From Salvator merianae (Eukaryota > Chordata > Lepidosauria > Squamata > Teiidae): a DNA stretch of 64,000 nt. Positions 1-9,415 of the stretch are shown one piece after another; position 1 is the first letter of the stretch; every line of letters starts with the position of its first letter. The position numbers were made by a program, and so were the translations under genes. The notes below the pieces were generated by a model. That model worked only from the letters and a program-made list of their open reading frames with translations, was not told the origin of the DNA and ran no database searches. Location: positions 61,427,512 through 61,491,511 of the forward strand of contig QVOM02000073.1 of NCBI GenBank assembly GCA_003586115.2, in the 5' to 3' direction.

Positions 1-66
1 TGAGGTCTTCTACAGCCTAGAATGGTACTGTGATACCATTCTAGGCTGTAAAGTGTGAACAGGCCC
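1..66 (-). mobile_element. Family A MITE terminus with perfect 17-bp hairpin (cut by window edge)
   Basis: Positions 51-66 read AAGTGTGAACAGGCCC, the inverted form of the family A end GGGCCTGTTCACACTT. Directly inside it lies a perfect inverted repeat: arms 11-27 and 34-50 (17 bp each, starting TACAGCCTAGAATGG), loop CTGTGA. The rest of the element lies outside the window. The copy at 4624 has the same subterminal motif with a weaker stem. It is assigned as a non-autonomous DNA transposon end from the shared terminus and hairpin position. Confidence 0.6.
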
Positions 67-734
67 TAGTAAATGACAATGTCTAAGGGACTGATTGATT
101 TTTATATTCATAATTGGAGACTCTCCTCTCTTGGGGAACTGAGGCAGAATGAAAGAGCTGGAACTCTCTCAACTGTGATAATCCTTCTAAGAAGGTTACC
201 AGAAGTTCAAGCTGATGCTGTTTTGGTTCAAAACAAAACCGTTTTAAAATAATTCTAGGCAGAATAATAATTGAACCAAAGCAATAAAAAAATTATATTT
301 CCTGTCTTTCCAGAATGTCAGCTGGTTACAAGGAGACACTTTCATGAGCAGTTTTTGCTACATATTCTTGGCTTTTATTGTATAGAGTGTTTTTCTTTTA
401 TTTTTTTCTGCTGCTTTTGCTCCTTTGGAATAGTACCATATAATTGAAACACCAGTAGCAGTGGCAGTAGTTTTCCAAAGTGACAGGCCTACAGGGAATT
501 CATGAGCTTGGTTTGTCACTGCTTAAAATACTTCAGAATTATAGTACCAATGCTTTGGCTGGTGCAGGCCCTGCCACAGCTCAGACTGCAGGTCATGGTT
601 CAATAAAATGTAGAATGAAAGGATGTTCATTAGTCTTGCTGCATCCCTGAGGCCAGGATGCCTATTTTGCGAGGCTGCTGCTGTAAGTCAAATAACAATA
701 CTGTTGCTTGTTGAGAGTGCCACTGTGAAACAAC
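67..734. other. No recognisable feature
   Basis: AT-rich sequence with short poly-A and poly-T runs and no long open frame. I see no exon signature and no repeat family I can name. Confidence 0.5.
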
Positions 735-1220
735 GGACCTGTTTGCACTTACTACAGTAGAACGTTCTAACTAGCATGGTTTGGGGTGGTCAGAATTGGG
801 TACGGTGAGGAGTGTATGCACTTGTCAGCGCTGGAATGCTCAATGAGCCGACCAGCTGGGGAAGAAGTATGAATAGGAAAGCACTAGTTTAGTAGCTGTG
901 TCCAGAACAGCCACCAGGGTCCGGAGCCCAAAGTCTGAGAGCTGGGTTTGAATCGTTGGATGGTGCCTGTGTGGCCACACAGTCCCTGTCCCATCGCCAT
1001 TCCAAACCAGGAAGTGGTGCGAATGCACCACTCCTGATCCGCACCTGATCACAATAGTTAGCTTGGAGACTACAATTTTGTTGACCACAGCTGGTCACCT
1101 TCAGGCGAGTTTCAGGTGGGCTTCAGTGAGTTTCCAGTCAGCTGGAGCAGTTTGCGGGTGCGAATGCTCCATTCCAGCAAGTGACCTGTAATGTTCCACT
1201 CGCTAAGTGCAAACAAGCCC
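735..1220. mobile_element. Family A MITE, about 486 bp
   Basis: It opens with GGACCTGTTTGCACTTA and closes with TAAGTGCAAACAAGCCC, imperfect terminal inverted repeats of about 17 bp. Sequence next to both ends (ACTAGCATGGTT near the left, a TGTTCCACTCGCTAAGTGC-like stretch at the right) matches the short copy nested at 5004-5103, which therefore looks like a deletion derivative of this form. No clear target-site duplication is visible. Two small open frames inside are non-coding shadows. Confidence 0.6.
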
Positions 1221-2161
1221 ATGGTTCTAACATGAACCAGTGTTAATCCCCATCCTACCCAAACATTCCCCAGCTACAGTGTGCACGCGTGTTGTGCACG
1301 TGCGGTTTAGATTACACTGTAACTATGCTAGCCTGTTAATCCTACAGATCAAAGAGAAATTCAAAGACTTCAAAATTTTGAATGGATTTTAGGGATCTGC
1401 GATGATTAATTTTCTATTTATATGAACTTCCTTTCCTGTAGATTTGTTGCCTTTTTTGTAAATCAATGCATGTGAAGATAAGAAAACCCATGTCCACAGA
1501 GTTTGAACCCAATATGACTTCATGTATTGGGTATATAATGGATCATAGATAAACTGATAGGATGACAGAATTGGAAATGGAACAGAAACTAATAAAAATT
1601 AGTGAGTAAGAAAATGAAAACTTTTTTGAGGGTGCTTAGAGCCTGATTGGACATATTCTATGGTTGAATGACAGTTCTGGGTAGGTTGGGACACACACAC
1701 ACACACACACACACAATGCAGTGGTCTTACTGTTCACCTGCTGCTCTCGCAAGTGATGCCCAGAAGTCACAAGCAGCTACAAACTCTTTGCACAAGCACT
1801 GCAGGGCTTATGTGTGAGCCACACGGTTTTCTACATCACAAGCAGCTGCCTACAGATTGGGAGCATGGGGTTGGCGAGGAAGACACCATTTGGAAACTTC
1901 ACTTTGATCTTACAGGTCCACTTTTTTGTGCTGTGGGCTAAAATGAAGTTTGACAAAATGAAAGATAGTCTTCCAACCATTTGAATTACCAAGCATCCTA
2001 AAAGCAGCTAGTGCTAGCTTGGGTACATATTATGCCTGTCCTTTAGCAGCTGCACTAGTTGTTTATTACCTACTGGGTCAGATTCAAGATTTTATGCCTA
2101 ATATATAAGGTCCTAAAAAACCTGGAACCAGGGTACTTGCTAGATCACCTTCCCTATTATA
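1221..2161. other. Unassigned stretch with a CA microsatellite
   Basis: Apart from an (AC)n run at about 1691-1715 I recognise nothing here. The 62-codon frame at 1753-1941 has no domain or splice context to support it. Confidence 0.5.
1691..1715. repeat. (AC)n microsatellite
   Basis: About 12 uninterrupted AC units, the common vertebrate dinucleotide repeat. Confidence 0.9.
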
Positions 2162-2635
2162 GGGCCCTTTTGCACTTTCCACCATGGAATGTTTGCCAGT
2201 GAACATTCCACGGTGGAATAGAACTCACAGCATGGAGACTGTCCGCACTGTGAGATCTTGGAACAGAATGCCAGCAGGATACTAGCATTTGCAGCGCAAA
2301 TGCTGGCATCATGCCACTGTTCTGCACCATTACAATGGACAAGTTTCTGGCTGCTGCCATTGCAATCAGCAATGTCAGGCGATCATGCAGGTGCAGGCAC
2401 AGCTGTGCTGTGTCATTGTACAGGCATAGGCACAGCTGTGCATTCACACCCAGAAGAGGGTGCCAATGCAGTGTACCAGAAGCAGTCCAGCAGTCCAGCA
2501 AGATTTTGTGCTCTATAGCACATAGGAATCAGGAGCAGCTGTAATCTGCCCTTGGTCACCAGAGCCTCTGCGTGGTGCGGATGCACTTTACTAGTGAGTA
2601 TTCTGGCACTCACAGTGTAAAGTAACAACAGGTCC
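2162..2635. mobile_element. Family A MITE with subterminal hairpin
   Basis: The left end is GGGCCCTTTTGCACTTT; the right end is the inverted GTAAAGTAACAACAGGTCC, a degraded match. Immediately inside the left end lies a hairpin with arms 2177-2193 and 2202-2218: 16 of 17 positions pair and the loop is 8 nt. The stem (TTCCACCATGGAATGTT) is unrelated to the stem at 11-50. The open frames of up to 114 codons on both strands follow from this hairpin-rich, stop-poor sequence and resemble no protein I know. Confidence 0.6.
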
Positions 2636-2748
2636 TGAGTCTCTTGGTGAATAATAATTCAGTTAATCACTACAAGGTTCTCTGTTTATGCTTTTGTTGT
2701 AATTATAGTTTTAATGTTTTATTTGTCAATGTGAGCTTTTTAAACTAA

Positions 2749-3225
2749 GGGCCTGTTTATACTTTCCAACTGAAGCACTCCAATCCACTCGCTGGTCAGG
2801 CCCATCTGCACGCAAATGTTGCTGCACCTCGCTCAGATTTGCGTAACCCTTCCCAGAAGTGAACCTGCAGTGGACAACTGAAAAGCATTACAGGCTGACC
2901 TGGAGTGGCTGGATCCCTCTTGGGCAGGTGGTTCTGCACCTCTTCTGAGTGCTGCATGGAGACAGGGCATGGGCTGTGCAACTGCAGCTGTACAATCATT
3001 TGCAGCATCCAGATCACCATGGCAATGTCCAATCACACACCAGCATCTGCTGGTTTGGACTCTGCCATGGCAATCTGGCCGGCCCATTTGCACTGCGCAT
3101 GCTGCTGGCCAGCTACCGTGCTAGTCCAGTACGTGCAGTGTGAATGGCCCCCCAGTGTGCTTCCACTTCACCTGGTTGGTATGGTAATAGTATACCAGAC
3201 CAGGCAAGTAAGGGTGAAAAAGCCC
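2749..3225. mobile_element. Family A MITE, hairpin at right end
   Basis: The ends are GGGCCTGTTTATACTTT on the left and the inverted GGGTGAAAAAGCCC on the right, flanked by TAA and TGA (imperfect 3-bp duplication). A hairpin with arms 3171-3182 and 3192-3204 (CCTGGTTGGTAT paired with one bulged base) lies just inside the right end. Open frames of 64-107 codons overlap on both strands here; none looks like a real gene. Confidence 0.55.
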
Positions 3226-4444
3226 TGAATTTAAAATAAAAGACAATGAAGTATACAATGTAAGGGGAAAGTGCTTATTTTGTAAATTATGCAAGTGGTG
3301 AAATTTAATTTCTCTAGTCTGTAATTTGACATTTGTTCAAAATGTAAAATATTATGGTACAGAACTTGATGCAGTGCAGCAGAATTTAAACACCTGTATT
3401 TAGCTTCCTGTTTGAAATACACACACATACACGGCACTACCTATTCTGATCTTTTAAAACACCCCCCCTTCTGAACTAAGAACCTATTCTCAGTTAACAA
3501 CATTCGTAAAAGGCAAGACATCTGTGTTTCTTTAACTCTGCTTATTCAGATAAATGCTCTCTGTATCCATTTGCCAAAGTTATGTCCTTAACAGGTGACT
3601 TTTCATTACTTTTTAGCATGCCTAAGATTTATTCACTTCACAGGTATTTTTAAAAGGCATTTGCCTTATAACCAGTCTTCCCCTACTTAGGAAAGATTAG
3701 GAGATCATATTTCATGGGCTGTCCTGGATCCCACTTCTAAAGCCCTAATGAACTATGGTTGAGTGGGCACAGTAATCCACTATTTGCAGGAGCTTGTTAA
3801 AAGTCACTGATTCCATTATAATAACCAGCTACATATGATCAGATTACTTAGTGGAATAACGGCTCAGGGAAAGATGTTAGGGCCTGAACTTGCTGTCACG
3901 GGCTGAATGGGAGCTTTCCTGTTTGCCTCAGTGAAGTTCATGCTGTCTTGAAAAACAGATGATATGATGAATGAGGACTGCGTTCCAAGCCAAGAAGCAT
4001 AATGCTTTCCTTTCATTTGCTTTTCTTGGCAATTCTACCAAGTAGGCAAGCAATGGTATTCTAACAAGCACAGTTGCTGGGATATGGCTAACACTTCTTT
4101 ATCACCTAGTCCCTGCTCCCCATTAGAAAGTCATTCACGGTTAGAACAGGAATTCTATTGTCAGTTTAGAGTAACTCGCTTACCTGGTGAACAGCCACAT
4201 GGACAAACCGGTAATAGAATGGCATCAGCTTTGTCGTACTGCTTGCTTGCATTTGAAAAATGGTAGTGGGCTCTTTTGCTGCAGAGAAATGGAGTTCAAA
4301 ACAAAAGAAACAAACAACAGTATTATTTAAACCATGGCACACATACCATAAAACAGCTGGCTAATCGTATTGTACCTAGACACTTCACTGCAGCAGAAAC
4401 AAACGCACAAGGAAAATAAAAGAATGGAAAATGTAAGTCCATTC
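3226..4444. other. No recognisable feature
   Basis: AT-rich sequence that looks single-copy. The frames at 3231-3437 and 4084-4266 are short and carry no motif. I see no repeat end or exon. Confidence 0.45.
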
Positions 4445-4447
4445 TTA

Positions 4448-4620
4448 GGCTGCATCCACGTGCAAATAAAAAAACAAAGGTGTGGCTCAAAAGCAGCTTG
4501 GTAGATGTGCATTTCTGGCCTTTAATGTGGATTAGAAGCAGGATGGGAACACAAGCCACCACATGCTCCAACCTCTGAGGCTCTTTTAACCTGCTTTTTA
4601 AAACGTGTGTGATTGCAGCC
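4448..4620. mobile_element. Family C MITE, 173 bp, TTA duplication
   Basis: It starts GGCTGCATCCACGTG and ends ACGTGTGTGATTGCAGCC, an imperfect terminal inverted repeat. TTA flanks both ends (4445-4447 and 4621-4623), a 3-bp target-site duplication. A 3-bp TTA site is the classic PIF/Harbinger target preference (family knowledge). The right-hand TTA is at the same time the left flank of the next element, so the two inserted back to back. Confidence 0.7.
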
Positions 4621-4623
4621 TTA

Positions 4624-5156
4624 GGGCATTTTCACACTGACCAACCTAGAATGGTGTGACAATACCATTCGAGACTGGTGAAGACTTAGAGGTATGGTGA
4701 CCATTTGCACTGTGGGGTTAGAATAGCCCCGTATTGGGCCACCAGCACTTGCAGTGCAAATGCAGGCCTGATTGCTATGACAGCGCCCATGGCAATGCCT
4801 GGACATTACCATGGCAATCAGGACACAGCATGTGACTTTGCAGCTGCAGCCTCCCTGCCCACCCACTCACAGCATTCACATCTGAAAGATGGTGCAAACA
4901 CTGCTGACTGGGAGCCATTCCAGCTGCTCCCAGTTAAGCTGTGGGCATTGTTTTAGTTGTCCACAGCTAGGAGTGGTTGTAGACATGGGCATGTGGACAC
5001 ACTGGGCCTGTTCGCACTTACAACAGTATAATGGTATAACTAGCATGGTTCGGGCCAGTAGGGTTTGTCCTGAAATGTACCATCGCTAAGTGCGAACAGG
5101 CCCACTGATCTAGTGAGCATCTGCTCACTCACTAAGGGTCAAGTGTGAAAAGGCCC
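4624..5156. mobile_element. Family A MITE, complete, TTA duplication
   Basis: The ends are GGGCATTTTCACACTGACC and the inverted GGTCAAGTGTGAAAAGGCCC, matching in about 19 of 20 positions. TTA flanks both sides (4621-4623 and 5157-5159). A subterminal hairpin (about 4646-4674, core AGAATGGT/ACCATTC) resembles the perfect hairpin at 11-50. The element is interrupted by a second, short family A copy at 5004-5103. Confidence 0.75.
5004..5103. mobile_element. Nested 100-bp family A MITE with perfect 17-bp inverted ends
   Basis: It runs from GGGCCTGTTCGCACTTA to TAAGTGCGAACAGGCCC, perfect inverted repeats of 17 bp. ACT is duplicated at 5001-5003 and 5104-5106. The perfect ends suggest that this is one of the youngest copies in the window. 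It lies inside the family A copy 4624-5156 and shares both subterminal regions with the long copy at 735-1220. Confidence 0.8.
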
Positions 5157-5194
5157 TTACTGACATTTACAGTTATTCAAATAATTGTTCGGCT

Positions 5195-5312
5195 TTTTTT
5201 CTCCAGGGACTGCACACTATTGTTATTAATTGCTGTGGATCTTTATGCATTTAAATGGTTGTAACTCACTCTGGGACCTCAGAGCAAAGGGTGGGGTAGA
5301 AATGCAACAAAC
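5195..5312 (+). mobile_element. L2 LINE 3' end fragment
   Basis: It contains the motif order typical of squamate L2 tails: a GTAACTCACTCTGGGACCT stretch, then AAAGGGTGGGGTAGAAAT. The same end appears at 13450-13500 (inverted), 19840-19890, 23730-23770 and 34740-34790. No coding part remains. Confidence 0.6.
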
Positions 5313-5324
5313 AGGAGTGGCTGG

Positions 5325-5404
5325 ATAATGGACCACCATGTGTTATTCAGCCCCAGCTCCCATAAACCCCAGTCAGTCTGGAGAGCCATAGTTTGGCCAC
5401 CCCA
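5325..5404 (-). mobile_element. hAT-like MITE terminus, truncated
   Basis: The right edge, read inverted, is CTGGGGTGGCCAAACTATGG, a typical hAT-type end (CAGGGGTGGCCAAACT). CTCCCATAAACCCCAGTCAG inside it fits the common squamate hAT interior. The left end is lost. Confidence 0.45.
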
Positions 5405-5541
5405 GTTTAAAGATATTTAAGCATGGCACATAGGGCTTGCTGCTCCTGTCATTTTTTTTTCCCAAATATATTTATATGTTGAAATTGCCTTGACTGTTTA
5501 AGAAATCACTTTAGGCATGCCTCTGCCAAACTTCTGCTCTT

Positions 5542-5679
5542 CAGGGGTGCTCAAACAACAACCTTCCAGATGTTCATCAACTGCGACTCCCACCATTTCT
5601 TACCATTAAGGCAATCTGACTAGGGCTGATAACAACTACAGTTTAATAACATCTGGGGGACCATGGTTTGAGCTTCCAG
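5542..5679. mobile_element. hAT-like MITE, 138 bp
   Basis: The left end is CAGGGGTGCTCAAAC. The right end read inverted is CTGGAAGCTCAAACC, then a shared CCAGATGTT and AACTG further in, so the element is largely palindromic. No 8-bp duplication is recognisable, as expected for an old copy. Confidence 0.55.
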
Positions 5680-5884
5680 TTTTTAATGCTTTTGAGTCTC
5701 CTCTTGAAATATATGGGATGTAAAGACTGTCACTTTAACTGGGTATACAAAATCAGGTAATTCTGTTTGGCAACCCTTTCTTCTGACAAAAGACGGTGCA
5801 TCAGTGCATTTCACTTGCACATTGTTCTAAATGTATCACACTGCACTGAAGGGCACTAGTATCATAAGAAATTAGGGCTTTTTT

Positions 5885-6066
5885 TACTCATGACATTCAG
5901 GAAGAGACTAGGTAGAGCAAGAGCAACTAGGGGCAGTTTTAGACCCATATGGGAGAGGCTGGAGAGACATTGGTCTGGGATGGTTTAGTGAATCCTGCAC
6001 TGAGCAGGGGATTGGACTCGATGACCCTGGAGGCCCCTTGCAACTCTATGATTCTACAATCATGAC
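5885..6066 (+). mobile_element. CR1 LINE 3' end fragment
   Basis: It carries the CR1 3'-UTR signature: TGGTTTAGTGAATCCTGCACT, GAGCAGGGGATTGGACT, GATGACC and finally CAACTCTATGATTCTAC. 5'-truncated copies holding only the 3' UTR are the usual form of CR1. No coding sequence remains. Confidence 0.75.
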
Positions 6067-7628
6067 TCTTGGGGCACAGTTAGACACAGCATTTAATCAG
6101 TCTACAGGCTGTCTTCAGTTCTGACTGTCCTGACAAGATATTACCTTACCGTTCTTTTTATAGACTAAATTACCCAAATTAGGACTATTCTGCATTTGGT
6201 TTAAGTAAGTTCTCAGCCTGTTTCACATCGTTACCCCATTTTAGTTTGAAAAGTGAGAATATGGAAATAGACTGGGGAGGAAACCATGCTTTTTGGGTGA
6301 GCAGAGGGAGGGCTCCCCATTTCCAATAACAGACTTTGTTGTGGGTGTTGTACTCAGGAGGGTAAGAACATCACTACTAGGTGGGAAGAGAGCACAACAC
6401 CTGGCATATATTTCCCGGTTTCCACCACGTTGTCCCATTTGGCGCCTTCAAACTGTTTGATTTTTATTACTATTTGAATTTTTTAATAAAGGGGAACACA
6501 CAGTAGAAACTATCCTTTGCCTTTGGCAGCACTCTGTTCTACAATTGGCTGGGCACCACAGTCTACTCTCAAAATGCATGCCTCCTCTTTCTCTCCATTC
6601 CCTGTAAGGAGAAGGACAATGTATCTCCACTTTTCTTTCTCTCCCATCCCCACAAGGACAAGGGCACAATGTCTCATCCCTTTTCCTTTTGCAATGCACA
6701 AGGGAAACAATGTTTCCTTTCATTAAAAGAGGACTTTTATGCAAAACTGGTGCTGTGCTTTTGTGGTTCTAGGGCAAACAGCACAGTATGGCTTATCAGT
6801 TTTCTTTAAGAATGCTGGGGGTGGGGGGGTATGCTGTTTGGTGTACATCTTGGCTGCATCTGTTTGGGGGTGCAGTCCTCTTACCTCAACAATGACCCAT
6901 ATCACATCATGTTTGCCATTTGCACCACACAACTTCATTGTGGGACACGTACCACCATGGATGTCCTGGGGGGAGATGAGGTGGAATCCATTTGCTGACC
7001 ACTAACTTCACTATCAAGATTATTGATTCTTCCACATGTTACCCCCTTATCACTGAGTTCTCCTCCCTTACATGCTGCTTTGAAATTGCACAATCATGCA
7101 AAACTGCAATTACAAAGGAGAAAAAATTGAGATCTGGCATTCAAGAAGCTTTATTGTGTGGTAGATGTAGAACTGAAGTTGTGCTTTGGCAGATACAGGC
7201 TGGAATGACCAATAATGCCGCCAACGGAATCCAAGTTCTAACGCAACAGTGGGGAAATACGGAGGGTAGAGTTTGACTTTCCCACTCCTGTAACGTCAAG
7301 ATTTAAATCTTGGGATTGCATCCAATTGCTAACCACTAAGGGAGGGGAATTTGGTGAGAGGTAGAGAAAGGTACAGTTTCCTCATGCTGAGCACGGGAAA
7401 AGTGAGCAGTGAGAACAAGCAAGTCCAAAATGAGTCCGCATTATAATACAAACATGGGAACAACCGGAACACATATTCAATCCTTGTTCCCCCCCATATG
7501 GATTATCCTTATGATGTCTGAGCGTGTCTTTGGTAATTACATGGAATTGTCTATATAGCGTTTTGACCAACACAGAAGTGATTTTCCATTGTCTTATTCC
7601 AGAACCATGCTTTAGCTTTTTGAAGTGC
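6067..7628. other. No recognisable feature
   Basis: Several frames of 60-98 codons overlap on both strands at 6241-7276, but none shows a domain, a codon-use signal or splice context. The sequence is unassigned. Confidence 0.4.
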
Positions 7629-8040
7629 TTTCAGGTGACAAGAGGCAATTGCAGAACCTAAAGAAGACAAGGGAGGCAATTCTGGGCTTTTACCTTTTGG
7701 CTGCTGACTCCTCTCATGATCCTCTCGTTCTCATTCTCGTGCAAATACCAGGAAGCCAAGCAAGCTTGTGAAACAACAACAAAGGGAAGTGGGCAGGCTC
7801 TTGGCTGGCTTCTAGGTATTTACAAAAGAATGATAACAAAAGGAGCTGGCAGACAAGAGGTAAGTGATCGCTATTATGGGAAACGTGGCATTGTGGATGG
7901 ATTTCCCATAATAACGATTATTACCAGATATCGTCTCAATATCCCAGGACTAGATTGCAAATGCAACAATTACATGTGGCATTCCCAATATAGTCCCAGG
8001 AGAATTGTAGGTTTTATTCATGTCTGGAGGCACCCCTAGT
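7629..8040 (+). mobile_element. Family B MITE with covarying hairpin
   Basis: It aligns by eye with the copy at 63434-63878: AAATACC, GGTATTTAC, AGAATGATAAC and GAGGTAAG occur in the same order. The right end GTCTGGAGGCACCCC matches the family end inverted. The internal hairpin has arms 7872-7883 (TATTATGGGAAA) and 7902-7913 (TTTCCCATAATA), extending outward with mismatches to about 7858 and 7926. The loop contains GGCATTGTGGATGG. The 107-codon frame on this strand is a by-product. Confidence 0.6.
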
Positions 8041-9027
8041 CTAGTTTTCAGTCCTGGAATTTCATAGTTGTCTCTCATCCCAGAATAAACATATCTTATG
8101 CTGCTTATATTTTTTAAAATCACTACAACAGTCAAATAGATTGTCCAAAGTGGTTTATGAAGCATTTCCATTGTATCCAATACATGAAGAATGACGAAAA
8201 ATGAATAGATTTGCCTTCTCAATTCCCACACGGCTAGGATCATATTTATTTATAGTATCCCATTCATCTCATTTCGAATTGAGAAACAGCTGAAAGTAGT
8301 TTTCCTTTCTGTACTCCCATTGTGCCTGAACACATACACAAAATAGTTGCTTTGTCTAAGAAATCTTCAGAGCAAGGCATTCCTTTTGAGAGAGAAAAAA
8401 TGTGTTTGTAAGACATTAGACTCTTCTGATCTGGACAATAACAGGCTCTGTCGGAGAGCTGTGGAATAATTCCCCAAAGGTACCACCCAAGTCTAGAGGA
8501 CTATACTTCTGTACTGTAATTAAGGATCTGCTACTGATAAGGCTGCTGACCTAAGCCAGTTTCTGTTAGGCCCAGACACATGGAAAAGGCCAGTGAACTG
8601 AGTGTACATTACCTTCCACTACTAATAGGATCTCCCAGTTGTACTGAAATTGAAAGAGACATAAACAAATGAAAATGTGTCACTGTAATGGGCTCAGATC
8701 TTTAATCTATGGGAACTGGAGAGGATAGAGATGGCAGATGGTCTGTATATGTAACTCAGGATCACAGTTGTTGACATTTATTCAGTTTGGATTGTAAAAT
8801 AGCAGCATTTGCAAAGGGGGTGGATTTAACACAGCCTAGAGCCAGAGCTGGTATTGATAACTTTTTTCTTGGATGCTACTCAAGTGGCAAAAGGAACTAG
8901 GAACTAGCCAGCCCATTTCTACTATGCTGTGTTTTTCAAGTCTAATGTCTATCCAGTCCAATTCTATACATCTACTCTAATGCACCATCTACAGAAGCAG
9001 AAAGATTGGTTTGGGTCGGGCATCGAT
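8041..9027. other. No recognisable feature
   Basis: AT-rich sequence. The frame at 7950-8243 starts in the neighbouring MITE and has no motif. No repeat end is recognised. Confidence 0.45.
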
Positions 9028-9415
9028 GGGCATTTTCTCACTTTCCATGTTAGAACTATCCTGTTCTAACATGGAATGGACCACGTGGCGCAGACACCGT
9101 CCACATTGTGGGGCTTTAGACTAGAATACCATCCCACACTGCATGCTTCATCCCCTTGCTCCCTTTGAAGCTAGGGAATGAAAGTTCTCCAGGTGTGAAG
9201 AGACAGCATGTATGTCTTTTTCAATGTACCAGAGATGGTCCTGGAAAGAAGTCATTTTCTGTGTGACAAAAAAAGTGTATGGGTGGAGCCCAGCCTAGCT
9301 AAGAGGTTCTTGAGGCCTCCGTATATTTACCAGCAGCAGCATGAGTGCCTCAGCACAGTGAGTGCTCTCAGAGTCCTTATTGCCCACTCCGTGGCCCAGA
9401 CTCCAGAGCCATGAC
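9028..9415 (+). mobile_element. Family A MITE with 14-bp perfect hairpin
   Basis: The left end GGGCATTTTCTCACTTTC is followed at once by a perfect hairpin: arms 9043-9056 (TTCCATGTTAGAAC) and 9063-9076, loop TATCCT. Further in, CTTTGAAGCTAGGGAATGAAAG also occurs in the element at 33593, so the two belong together. The right end is not clear and its coordinate is approximate. Confidence 0.5.

Noticed and set aside
1691..1715. CRISPR-like or regularly spaced repeat
   Set aside because: It is a plain (AC)n run. Nowhere in the window are there regularly spaced direct repeats with unique spacers.
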